This document shows, piece after piece, positions 1 through 5,787 of a stretch of 5,975 nt of DNA (the first letter of the stretch is position 1; every line of letters starts with the position of its first letter). The notes below the pieces were generated by a model. That model saw only the letters and a list, made by a program, of their open reading frames with translations, was not told the origin of the DNA and made no database searches. The position numbers and the translations under genes were made by a program. The stretch lies in NCBI GenBank assembly GCA_905233775.1, contig CAJOEB010000050.1:1-5975 (forward strand), in the 5' to 3' direction. Origin of the DNA: an uncultured Alphaproteobacteria bacterium. Lineage in GTDB: Bacteria; Pseudomonadota; Alphaproteobacteria; UBA3830.

Positions 1-1
1 A

Positions 2-349
2 TCTTTAGAGGAAATGCAAACTTCGGTAATGGAGGATGTTTCTCGTCTATTAAATACAAGAATTTCTGCTTTTTGGCGTGATTATGAACAGAAAAATCAT
101 ATAACTCCATTTTCGTATGGTGTGGATATAAACGCATCACTTTCAACAGAAAACACAGTTGAAATGCGGGAGTTGGAAAACCATATTGAAAACGCTCTCA
201 GAACATTTGAACCAAGATTAGTTGATCCGAAAGTATATGTGCAAGGTACCGGAAATGATCCGGGTTCACTTTTTATTAATATAGATGCTTCAATAATTAT
301 GGAAAATCGTCGGATTCCCATGTCGTTTCCTGTGATTTTGAAAACATAA
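2..349 (+). CDS. tssE: T6SS baseplate subunit TssE (gp25/lysozyme-like family), 5'-truncated by the window edge
   Basis: TssE is the gp25-like wedge protein of the type VI secretion baseplate; it acts in the cytoplasm and helps start sheath polymerisation. The visible C-terminal part carries the family landmarks: SVMEDVSRLLNTR (family pattern: SV, acidic stretch, LLNTR), then FSYGVDI where most members have the NYGLPDL-type segment, then the strongly conserved FEPRL about 67 residues after the Met at position 14, and a closing beta-rich segment around SLFINIDASI. The frame stays open to the left edge (in-frame SLEE precedes that Met), and TssE proteins usually have about 40 more residues before the LLNTR motif. 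The ATG at 14 is therefore probably internal and the true start lies outside the window. A purine-rich stretch just before that ATG is too close (about 2 nt) to be a good ribosome binding site. The gene is followed by tssF after a 74-bp AT-rich gap. Family call is firm; only the start is unknown. Confidence 0.93.
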   Translation, partial: SLEEMQTSVMEDVSRLLNTRISAFWRDYEQKNHITPFSYGVDINASLSTENTVEMRELENHIENALRTFEPRLVDPKVYVQGTGNDPGSLFINIDASIIMENRRIPMSFPVILKT

Positions 350-423
350 TTTTGAATACGCAATATTATTGATGTTTATAAATGATTTTTATGCTTATAA
401 ATAATTTAGTTTGGTTGTGAGCA

Positions 424-2193
424 ATGCTGAAAAACGACATTGATGTTTTATCGGAGTATTACCAATACGAACTTTCGCATTTGAGAAGTGCGGGTAGCTA
501 TTTCGCGTCGCGTTTTCCGAAAATCGCAAGGCGACTTGATATATCACATCACGAATCTTCGGATCCGCATGTCGAACGTTTGATTGAAAGTTTTGCATTT
601 CTTTCGGGACGACTTCAGAAACAAATAGACGATCAATTTCCTGAAATTGCAGGCGAGTTACTTAATGTTTTGTATAAACCGTTGATGTTGCCTGTTCCTT
701 CTTGTGTTATGGTAAATTTTAGCATAGATACCGCACGAGCTTCTAAAGCTCCAGGGTTTGTAATTCAAAAAGGAACACAATTGAGTGTTGAAAGTCATTC
801 GGGAGAAATTTGTTATTTTCGAACAGCACACGATCTTCCGATATGGCCTATTGAAATTACGTCAGCAGATGTAGTTCACAAAGAGCATATTCCAACTTAT
901 TATGCGAGATCAACTTATTATCTGAAAATCGGCATTAGATATAATGGAATTCCTAATTCAAATATTCCTGATAAATTGCGTTTTTATATTCATGCTGATG
1001 CTCTTTTGAGAGGAAAGATTTTTGCATCAATATTTACGAGTAAAGAGCAAGTTCTATTTCAGAAAGATAAAGATTTTAGTTTTCTGTCGGAAATATTTCC
1101 CGTAGGTATAGATGATAACGAAGCACTACTGCCATATCCTAGTAGTGTATTTCAGGGATTTCGTTTGCTGCAAGAATATTTTGCGTTTCCTGAAAAGTTT
1201 TTCGGATTTGATATAAATTGCACTTCTGTAAATCATAACATCAATGGCGAGAGCTTTTTGTATATTCCGATGGATCATGATTTTTCTATGAAGATATCAA
1301 CTCAAAATTTTTCGCTATCATCGGTTCCCGCAATCAATCTATTTCAAAAAGTATCAGAACCACTTCGTTTGGATAATCGACAGGTCGAATACTGTATTGT
1401 TCCGGATTTTCGGAGGTATCATAACCATGAAATTTATTCCATAGAAAAAATGGTTGCAGTTGATGTGCAAAATAATGATGAAGAAGAAATTCCCGAATTT
1501 TTTTCATGTAAACATCAATCGGTTAAAAACGGAATTTTTTGGAAATCCCGACGCAAAAAATCGTATATGCCGGAAACTTTGGGTGATGATATTTATGTTT
1601 CTTTTATCGATATAGATTTTGATCCGCAATTTCCTTCAGATAAGATTTTCTACGCTCATACATTATGTACTAATCGGTCTGTTGCTGAGCAAATTCCTGT
1701 TAATGGCACATTGCAGCTTGAGTTATCTGCTCCAGTGAATAATGTTTACTGTTTAGATCGTCCTACAGATCAAAAACAATCGATAAAAAACGGAGAAACT
1801 TTATGGAAATTGATTTCGATACTATCGCTTAATTCATTATCATTTAATTCCGACGGAATAAAAAAATTGAAAGAAATATTAAATTTATTCGCTGATATAT
1901 CTAATGCATCACTAATGAGAGAAGTAGATTCAATCGTATCTATTGAAAGTTCTATAAAAACGAAACGAATAAATAATCAAGCATGGTGCGGTTTTGTACG
2001 TGGCTCATGCATAGATATAACTTTTGATGAAACATTATCCAATCTTGGATTGCCGCTTAGTTTAGTTGTATCGAAATTTTTAACGGAATATACATCGATT
2101 AATACATTTACAGAAGTATCGGTGAAGAATTTATCCAGAAACGGAATTTTGAAAAAATGGGATTACAACTTCGGAAACAAAAATTATCTCTAA
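424..2193 (+). CDS. tssF: T6SS baseplate subunit TssF (VasA/ImpG family)
   Basis: TssF is the large wedge subunit of the T6SS baseplate; with TssG it forms the TssF2-TssG complex that binds TssE, TssK and the VgrG hub. The 589-residue length is normal for the family. The N-terminus is diagnostic: LSEYYQYELSHLR (residues 9-21), FASRFPKIARRLDI (27-40), SSDPHVERLIESFAFLSGRL (45-64), then FPEIAGELLNVLYKPLMLPVPS (72-93), matching the family pattern of a DPHVERL-E-FAFL block followed by PE-LL-LY-P-PS. Further on are the GFVIQKGTQL segment (111-120) and YFRTAHDLPIWPIEI (131-145), corresponding to the conserved FRT...WP strand. The C-terminus (NGILKKWDYNFGNK) is also family-like. The ATG at 424 gives the expected N-terminus; its ribosome binding site is weak (GTGAG a few bases upstream), fitting translation within a longer T6SS mRNA. 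No frameshift or internal stop is seen. The 3' end overlaps tssG. Confidence 0.96.
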   Translation: MLKNDIDVLSEYYQYELSHLRSAGSYFASRFPKIARRLDISHHESSDPHVERLIESFAFLSGRLQKQIDDQFPEIAGELLNVLYKPLMLPVPSCVMVNFSIDTARASKAPGFVIQKGTQLSVESHSGEICYFRTAHDLPIWPIEITSADVVHKEHIPTYYARSTYYLKIGIRYNGIPNSNIPDKLRFYIHADALLRGKIFASIFTSKEQVLFQKDKDFSFLSEIFPVGIDDNEALLPYPSSVFQGFRLLQEYFAFPEKFFGFDINCTSVNHNINGESFLYIPMDHDFSMKISTQNFSLSSVPAINLFQKVSEPLRLDNRQVEYCIVPDFRRYHNHEIYSIEKMVAVDVQNNDEEEIPEFFSCKHQSVKNGIFWKSRRKKSYMPETLGDDIYVSFIDIDFDPQFPSDKIFYAHTLCTNRSVAEQIPVNGTLQLELSAPVNNVYCLDRPTDQKQSIKNGETLWKLISILSLNSLSFNSDGIKKLKEILNLFADISNASLMREVDSIVSIESSIKTKRINNQAWCGFVRGSCIDITFDETLSNLGLPLSLVVSKFLTEYTSINTFTEVSVKNLSRNGILKKWDYNFGNKNYL

Positions 2194-3146
2194 ATGAGGA
2201 TTTAGAGCAAAATGCTTGTCATTTTTCGTTTGAAATGGCTGCCTATATTTTGGAACATGGTTCTGATATTTCTTTTGGTAAGGATATTGCTGTAAATCAG
2301 GCTCCATTTAAAACAATAAGCATTAATTCGTTTTATCTTCGCGGAACGGAAATAGAAAAAATAAAAAACGTAGACGGCTGGAAAACAATATTCATAGAGC
2401 GATTGGCCATAACCGGATTGAATGCGCCTCTGCCCACTCCATATGGGGAACTGATTTTGAGGCGAACGCGAGAACAAGATACAGCTATGGCATCGTTTAT
2501 AAATGTATTTAATTCGAGATTGTTGGGCATATCGTATCAGATCAGCAAACGGCGATATCTTAATTTGCAAAAGCATAAAAACCGAAATTGCATGTTCGTA
2601 AGAACTCTTGCTGCGTTTTGCGGAGAAGACTTTGAAAAAATGAACCGAAGATTATCTCGAATTTCACATTTACTTTGGATGAAAGAGAAAAGTGCATCAG
2701 GATTGGAATCTTTGATTACTGCATTATTCGGATTTCATACAGAAGTTGAACAATTTCAAACAATATGGACAGATATTTGTGAAAATAACAGACTTAATAG
2801 AAATACACTAAAACTGGGGATCAATTCAGGACTCGGAACAAAAGCATCTGTAGCCGATTTTGGGATAAAGATTAACCTAACACATCCAAATTTTGAAAAA
2901 ATTTGCTCTCTGTTAGAAAACAGTGAAGAAAAATCAACAGAAAATGAATTACATCAACTAAAATATATAGTTCATAAGTATATAGGAGATTTTTGTAATT
3001 GCCGTGTAGCTGTTGTTCCGCAAAATGTTCCGCATCTACGATTGGGAATTGCCGAAAAATGTCGTCTAGGAAGAACTACTTGGCTTACAAAAACTATCGA
3101 AAATACAAAATTCGATGCTGCAATGATGACTTTTTCTAACAAATAA
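2157..3146 (+). CDS. tssG: T6SS baseplate subunit TssG (VasB/ImpH family)
   Basis: TssG is the second core wedge protein of the T6SS baseplate and partners TssF. Its 329 residues are at the lower end of the normal range. Landmarks in order: CHFSFEMAAYILE (21-33; family F-F-A-LLE), FIERLAITGLNAPLPTPYGELILRRTREQDTAMASFINVFNSRLLGISYQISKRR (79-133; family GL-G-LP-Y-E-R-D-A-FL-FN-R-L), the GINSGLGTKASVADFGIKINL block (221-241; family LG-LG...), and the C-terminal VPHLRLGIAEKCRLGRTTWL (291-310), which is close to the typical LG-LG-TWL ending. The FN-H-R motif reads FNSR, with Ser for the usual His. The ATG at 2157 lies inside tssF and gives a 37-bp overlap, suggesting translational coupling; the ATG at 2194 is out of frame. 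The last codons and the stop are part of a 16-bp tandem duplication. This is the last plus-strand gene; the next gene faces it. Confidence 0.95.
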   Translation: MGLQLRKQKLSLNEDLEQNACHFSFEMAAYILEHGSDISFGKDIAVNQAPFKTISINSFYLRGTEIEKIKNVDGWKTIFIERLAITGLNAPLPTPYGELILRRTREQDTAMASFINVFNSRLLGISYQISKRRYLNLQKHKNRNCMFVRTLAAFCGEDFEKMNRRLSRISHLLWMKEKSASGLESLITALFGFHTEVEQFQTIWTDICENNRLNRNTLKLGINSGLGTKASVADFGIKINLTHPNFEKICSLLENSEEKSTENELHQLKYIVHKYIGDFCNCRVAVVPQNVPHLRLGIAEKCRLGRTTWLTKTIENTKFDAAMMTFSNK

Positions 3147-3182
3147 CTTTTCTAACAAATAATAGATTTTTTTCACAAATAG
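3131..3182. repeat. 16-bp tandem duplication spanning the tssG stop codon
   Basis: The sequence TTTTCTAACAAATAA occurs at 3132-3146 and again at 3148-3162, a perfect 15-bp match at a 16-bp period. A third degenerate copy follows at about 3168-3182 (12 of 15 positions). The first copy encodes the last TssG residues FSNK and the stop. Because the period is not a multiple of three, the second copy is shifted by one base and is non-coding. This looks like replication slippage at the end of the gene. Confidence 0.8.
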
Positions 3183-3566
3183 ATCTTTGAAAAAGTCATT
3201 TTGAGAGAGGCTTTTTAGTCCATTATAATCAAATTAGTCCACGATAACCTTAGTCCTAGTCTATAATAATCAAAAGCTTCAAAATGCCACTTTCGACTTT
3301 TGAAAGAAGCTTGATCAAAATGAATTTTTTGAAGAACTTTGATTTTCAAATCCAAAAAAAATCTCTAACATTATTTTTGTAGTAATATTTTTATACTAAT
3401 ATTAGTGGTTAGGGCTAATTATCAACGTTCAAATTGTATCCAAAAATAGAGTTCTTCCAAAACTCAAAAACTGCAAAAGTCGAAAATGGAATTTTGAAAT
3501 TTTAGATTTCCAGAAACTAAAAAGATCAGGAGCTAAAAATAACCAAAAATAATTTTTCAAGAACTT
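3181..3566. repeat. Large imperfect inverted repeat, possibly a MITE-like remnant or bidirectional terminator
   Basis: The core arms are 3279-3302 and 3474-3497. The reverse complement of the left arm matches the right arm at 22 of 24 positions; both contain CAAAAGTCGAAA in the right-arm orientation. Inward, 3321-3338 pairs imperfectly with 3450-3466 around the shared GAAGAACT. Outward, CTTTTTAGT at 3211-3219 is complementary to ACTAAAAAG at 3516-3524, and 3181-3196 is loosely complementary to 3551-3566. The outer matches are A/T-rich and could be partly chance. The centre (about 3388) holds the perfect 12-bp palindrome ACTAATATTAGT at 3395-3406. The left arm carries extra sequence including the TTAGTCC repeats. 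I see no clear target-site duplication. The core inverted repeat is sure; the full extent and the origin are uncertain. Confidence 0.6.
3215..3276. repeat. Degenerate TTAGTCC direct-repeat cluster
   Basis: TTAGTCC occurs at 3215-3221, 3234-3240 and 3250-3256, followed at once by TAGTC at 3257-3261. The first, second and last are followed by similar ATAATCAAA or ATAACC tails (3224-3233, 3243-3249, 3265-3275). Copies are about 16-19 bp apart. The cluster lies within the left arm of the large inverted repeat and has no counterpart in the right arm, so it looks like a later expansion. Function is unknown; protein binding is only a possibility. Confidence 0.55.
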
Positions 3567-3576
3567 TAATGCATAA

Positions 3577-3602
3577 AGGAACACGCAAAAAGCAATGTTC
3601 CT
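3577..3602. terminator. Short hairpin, possible terminator of either convergent transcript
   Basis: AGGAACA at 3577-3583 is the exact complement of TGTTCCT at 3596-3602, enclosing a 12-base A-rich loop. Read on the minus strand it lies about 105 bp past the phospholipase stop and is followed by only three T; read on the plus strand it is followed by a mixed CT/TTTT stretch. It has no clean U-run on either strand, so the terminator role is weakly supported. Confidence 0.3.
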
Positions 3603-3603
3603 C

Positions 3604-3635
3604 TATACTTTTCTATATCTTTATACTTTTCTATA
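3604..3635. repeat. 14-bp direct repeat at 18-bp period
   Basis: TATACTTTTCTATA is present at 3604-3617 and again, identical, at 3622-3635, directly beside the short hairpin. It has no coding potential and no recognised function; it may be a slippage duplication. Confidence 0.7.
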
Positions 3636-3707
3636 AAAAATATCGCTTTATATACCACTAATTTATAACTAAAACTAACTGGCTAACTACCTGTGTCTAT
3701 ATAAAAA

Positions 3708-5000
3708 CTATAGATTTTTTCCGATTAAATAGCTGGTTTTATCTCTATCAATAAAATCATGCTCAACTATATTAATTCTTGGAACTTTCTTCAAAACCTC
3801 ATCCAAACTATAGTCTTTATCGTATTGTTTTCCTCCGTTTATTTTGCTGGTCATATATCTTATGCCTTTATTTTTATTTAGTATATAATGCTCGACTATA
3901 TATCCTGCATTTGCGGTCAAAGTCCAATGCAAAGCGTATAGTTTGTCATCACTTACTTTTGGTGCTGTTTTTTCAGTGTACTCGAATAATTTCGGAGTAC
4001 TGTCTGTGTCCGCCCAAGGAGATTCCAATATATCTCCATCAAATAACCAATCGCTATTGTCTAATGTAGCTTTCATAAGCTCTCCTGTTTGTCCTTTCTT
4101 AGCTCGAACATCAAACAACACAATAATTCGCTTTCCTGTTTCTAAGATATTCTTCATTGTCATTGAAGGAAGGTTACGCGGAATTTTGATATCCGATTTC
4201 TGCAAAATTAAATCACTATATTTTCTAAAAAAGTTGGCTACTAATTCGTTTGGATTACTGTTTTTGCACTTTTTATCAGGAAAACCTTTAATTTTTATTA
4301 TAACGAGGTCTTTATCCGTATTATTGCAGAAATCTCTAATAGCATCAAACGCATCCGACAATTTCTCTCCTCGTAATCCATGGGAAAGATACAATTCATC
4401 TCCCTCTTCAACAGTTACACGCAAATCAAAAAAACGTACACCTATTTCTAATTGTTCCATAATTGAAAGATCTTGAGTTTTTGTCCAAGGAATCATCTCT
4501 TTTAGTGATACTTTCTTCGTTGAAGATTTTTTTTCTAAGATTTTTGCGATAATATCCGGAATTTTTCCATCGCTTGAGTTAACTGCATTATCGTCTGAAA
4601 TTGTACCTGTACCCGAATCATGGGTTCCTGGAATAACAATATATTTTAGCGGTTTATCGGCAAGATAATCTTCATATAATTCACTCATCCATTTTTTTAA
4701 ATTCAGCTTTTTTATTTTTTCGGCTTTTTCTTTTATCCCCGGTTGGTTGGCACTACTCGAAGCTCCGTAGAAAGGAGACGGTTGTTCGGCATCTGCTGAA
4801 ACACTGGCAAAAGGCGATGGTTTTATACTATTCCCCCTCCCCATCTTCTCCAGATTAGCAAAATCTTCTTTATCTTTGATAAGATCTTGTATTTCTTTAT
4901 CAGAGTATTTTTTCGGAACTTGTATGTCGCAATACGCGCTATTAAATAAAATTGATGATTGCAGTAGTGTACATAAACATATTATCGTTGATCTTTTCAT
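3708..5000 (-). CDS. Secreted phosphatidylinositol-specific phospholipase C X-domain protein, PLCXD-like
   Basis: Likely cleaves the phosphodiester bond of phosphatidylinositol-type lipids. The 430-residue protein begins with a Sec signal peptide (MKRS, then a hydrophobic stretch to about residue 21, probable cleavage after AYC at 24; SAYC is not a lipobox). Next is a charged segment, a Ser/Pro/Ala-rich linker with a 13-residue tandem repeat (61-86), then the X domain from about 103. Catalytic landmarks: IPGTHDSG with His127 and Asp128; the WTKTQDLSIMEQLEIGVRFFDLR block (172-194) with Arg194; and YLSHGL with His207. The Arg-to-His spacing of 13 equals that recalled for Bacillus PI-PLC (Arg69, His82). 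INIVEHDFI near the end supplies Asp415, a plausible match to the C-terminal catalytic Asp. KKWMSEL, the WTKTQ block and HGLRG resemble eukaryotic PLCXD proteins more than classical bacterial PI-PLC. Start choice is supported by AAGGAG 6 nt upstream. Convergent with tssG; 120 bp after the DUF2948 gene. Actual substrate and destination are inferred. Confidence 0.88.
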   Translation of the reverse strand: MKRSTIICLCTLLQSSILFNSAYCDIQVPKKYSDKEIQDLIKDKEDFANLEKMGRGNSIKPSPFASVSADAEQPSPFYGASSSANQPGIKEKAEKIKKLNLKKWMSELYEDYLADKPLKYIVIPGTHDSGTGTISDDNAVNSSDGKIPDIIAKILEKKSSTKKVSLKEMIPWTKTQDLSIMEQLEIGVRFFDLRVTVEEGDELYLSHGLRGEKLSDAFDAIRDFCNNTDKDLVIIKIKGFPDKKCKNSNPNELVANFFRKYSDLILQKSDIKIPRNLPSMTMKNILETGKRIIVLFDVRAKKGQTGELMKATLDNSDWLFDGDILESPWADTDSTPKLFEYTEKTAPKVSDDKLYALHWTLTANAGYIVEHYILNKNKGIRYMTSKINGGKQYDKDYSLDEVLKKVPRINIVEHDFIDRDKTSYLIGKNL

Positions 5001-5006
5001 AATATT

Positions 5007-5012
5007 CTCCTT
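5007..5012 (-). promoter_or_regulatory. Strong Shine-Dalgarno site of the phospholipase gene
   Basis: On the minus strand AAGGAG is followed by AATATT and then the ATG at 5000, an ideal 6-base spacing. It fixes the start codon and thus the presence of the signal peptide. It is the clearest ribosome binding site in the window. Confidence 0.85.
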
Positions 5013-5120
5013 GTTAAATTAATTTATTGTCTAATAAAAATCTTAATTTAAGGTTAATTTTTTTTATTTTTTTATTTAAGGACGAAAAAATATTAAATTT
5101 ATTCTACATATTTATCTATT

Positions 5121-5630
5121 TTATATATTATGAATTGATCTTGTTGGTGTTGGATATCGATCGTGTAAATCTTTCAAATAAATATTCAGTTGATCGACCT
5201 TTACGCAAACATTTTTATGTCCGGAAAATAAAATACTTATTTCGTTTCCTGTTGCATGCATTGCAAGCAGATTTAGGTATCTTTCCTTTAAGATATCTTT
5301 GAAATTATCGTTTATTGATACACTTTGAACATTATGTATATACAATCCTGAATGAACTCGAAAATAGCATTTTTTATAAGGATTTTTTTCAATCTGATTG
5401 TGGATATTTTGAATAATAATATGCGCATTATTATTGTCGTTTTCATAATTATCGTGATCTTCTGCGCTCAGTAATTCCCAACAAAATCGATTAAGCATTA
5501 GTCTTAGGCATTTTTTATCTTCATGAAAAGAATGAGAAGTTATATGAAATATAGAATCTTGTAAAAGCGAAGATATAACGTCGCAACTCGCTTCATCATT
5601 GGCTTTCAAAAACAGCTTTTCGATCTCCAT
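5121..5630 (-). CDS. DUF2948 family protein
   Basis: This 169-residue soluble protein has no signal peptide or membrane segment. It matches the DUF2948 family, which I know only from Alphaproteobacteria and whose function is not established. Matching features in order: LFLKANDEASCDVISSLLQDSI (6-27; family L-A-D-EDL-vISa-lQDA), LMLNRFCWE (44-52; family LNRFdWE), YFRVHSGLYIHNVQSVSIN (89-107; family L-F-rV-v-s-gi), YLNLLAMHA (118-126; family vLeLLai), ISILFSGHKNVCVKVDQLNIYLKDL (131-155; family i-L-FaGgg-irLeve-ie--L-Dl) and a closing P-T-R-S-HN for the family's w-t-s-P-Hd. An Asn/Asp-rich stretch (58-69) looks like a lineage-specific insertion. In many alphaproteobacteria this gene sits beside murA and hisD; here it is next to tmRNA and the phospholipase, so the usual context is lost. 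The start has only a weak ribosome binding site. No clear terminator follows, so read-through into the phospholipase gene is possible. Confidence 0.82.
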   Translation of the reverse strand: MEIEKLFLKANDEASCDVISSLLQDSIFHITSHSFHEDKKCLRLMLNRFCWELLSAEDHDNYENDNNNAHIIIQNIHNQIEKNPYKKCYFRVHSGLYIHNVQSVSINDNFKDILKERYLNLLAMHATGNEISILFSGHKNVCVKVDQLNIYLKDLHDRYPTPTRSIHNI

Positions 5631-5675
5631 TTTGATACAATCTTAGGTACAACAACAATACACAATATATAATAT

Positions 5676-5699
5676 AATTATAAACAATTAATTATAAAC
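5676..5699. repeat. Direct repeat with two TATAAT boxes upstream of the DUF2948 gene
   Basis: AATTATAAAC occurs at 5676-5685 and 5690-5699 (14-bp period). On the minus strand each copy reads GTTTATAATT and so contains a consensus TATAAT (5682-5677 and 5696-5691), 47 to 66 bases before the DUF2948 start. The only TTGTAA- or TTGTAT-like -35 candidates are 19 bases upstream, longer than optimal, and the whole spacer 5631-5752 is almost pure A/T, so a promoter is possible but not proven. Confidence 0.35.
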
Positions 5700-5752
5700 T
5701 ATTACAACAATAACAATACAATATCTATATATCTATAACCAAAAACAATTGC

Positions 5753-5787
5753 AAAAAAAGCAGGGGCTTCTGTTGCCCGGTGCCCCT
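5753..5787 (-). terminator. Intrinsic terminator / 3' hairpin of the tmRNA coding piece
   Basis: Read on the minus strand, AGGGGC (5787-5782) pairs perfectly with GCCCCT (5767-5762) around a loop ACCGGGCAACAGAA, followed by GC and seven T (5759-5753). The CCGGGCAACAGAAGCCCC segment is the conserved 3' element of alphaproteobacterial tmRNA coding RNA, so the hairpin likely serves both as terminator and as the 3' end structure of the mature coding piece. Confidence 0.85.

Larger units (their letters stand above)
3147..3707. other. 561-bp gene-free region between convergent genes
   Basis: No credible open reading frame occurs on either strand here: frames are short and broken, and I see no tRNA-like or other recognised RNA. 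The stretch lies between the 3' end of tssG and the 3' end of the phospholipase gene, so it must hold the terminators of both. It contains several repeats listed separately: the rest of the tandem duplication, a TTAGTCC repeat cluster, a large imperfect inverted repeat, a short hairpin and an 18-bp-period direct repeat. The length is large for a convergent spacer, which fits insertion and decay of a mobile or repeated element. Confidence 0.7.

Noticed and set aside
97..363. 88-codon minus-strand reading frame opposite tssE
   Set aside because: It is a shadow of the conserved TssE frame with no motif of its own.
350..423. Internal promoter or terminator between tssE and tssF
   Set aside because: The 74 bp hold two TTATAAAT copies but no GC-containing hairpin with a U-run and no paired -35/-10 boxes; simple AT-rich operon spacer is enough.
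2202..2576. 124-codon minus-strand reading frame opposite tssG
   Set aside because: The opposite strand has clear TssG motifs across this region; this translation shows no family pattern.
3147..3707. CRISPR array
   Set aside because: The repeats are short, degenerate and unevenly spaced (7-19 bp), with no constant repeat of 23 bp or more and no unique spacers of even length.
3943..4476. 177-codon plus-strand reading frame antisense to the phospholipase gene
   Set aside because: It lies fully within a gene with clear catalytic motifs on the other strand; its translation is rich in Ser and Asn with no recognisable domain, and it has no ribosome binding site.
3708..5000. Phospholipase as a classical T6SS cargo effector
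   Set aside because: It has a Sec signal peptide, no VgrG, PAAR, MIX or Hcp domain, no visible immunity or adaptor gene, and is on the strand opposite the tss genes. The link rests on proximity alone.
5013..5120. Terminator of the DUF2948 gene or promoter of the phospholipase gene
   Set aside because: The spacer is nearly all A/T with long A and T runs; the only short inverted repeat (CTTAA/TTAAG at 5042-5052) has a 1-base loop and cannot form a hairpin, and no well-spaced promoter boxes stand out from the background.
5027..5302. 91-codon plus-strand reading frame rich in Ile, Phe and Leu
   Set aside because: It overlaps the DUF2948 gene in antisense and the rest is AT-rich spacer; the hydrophobic look comes from T-rich codons, not from a real membrane protein.
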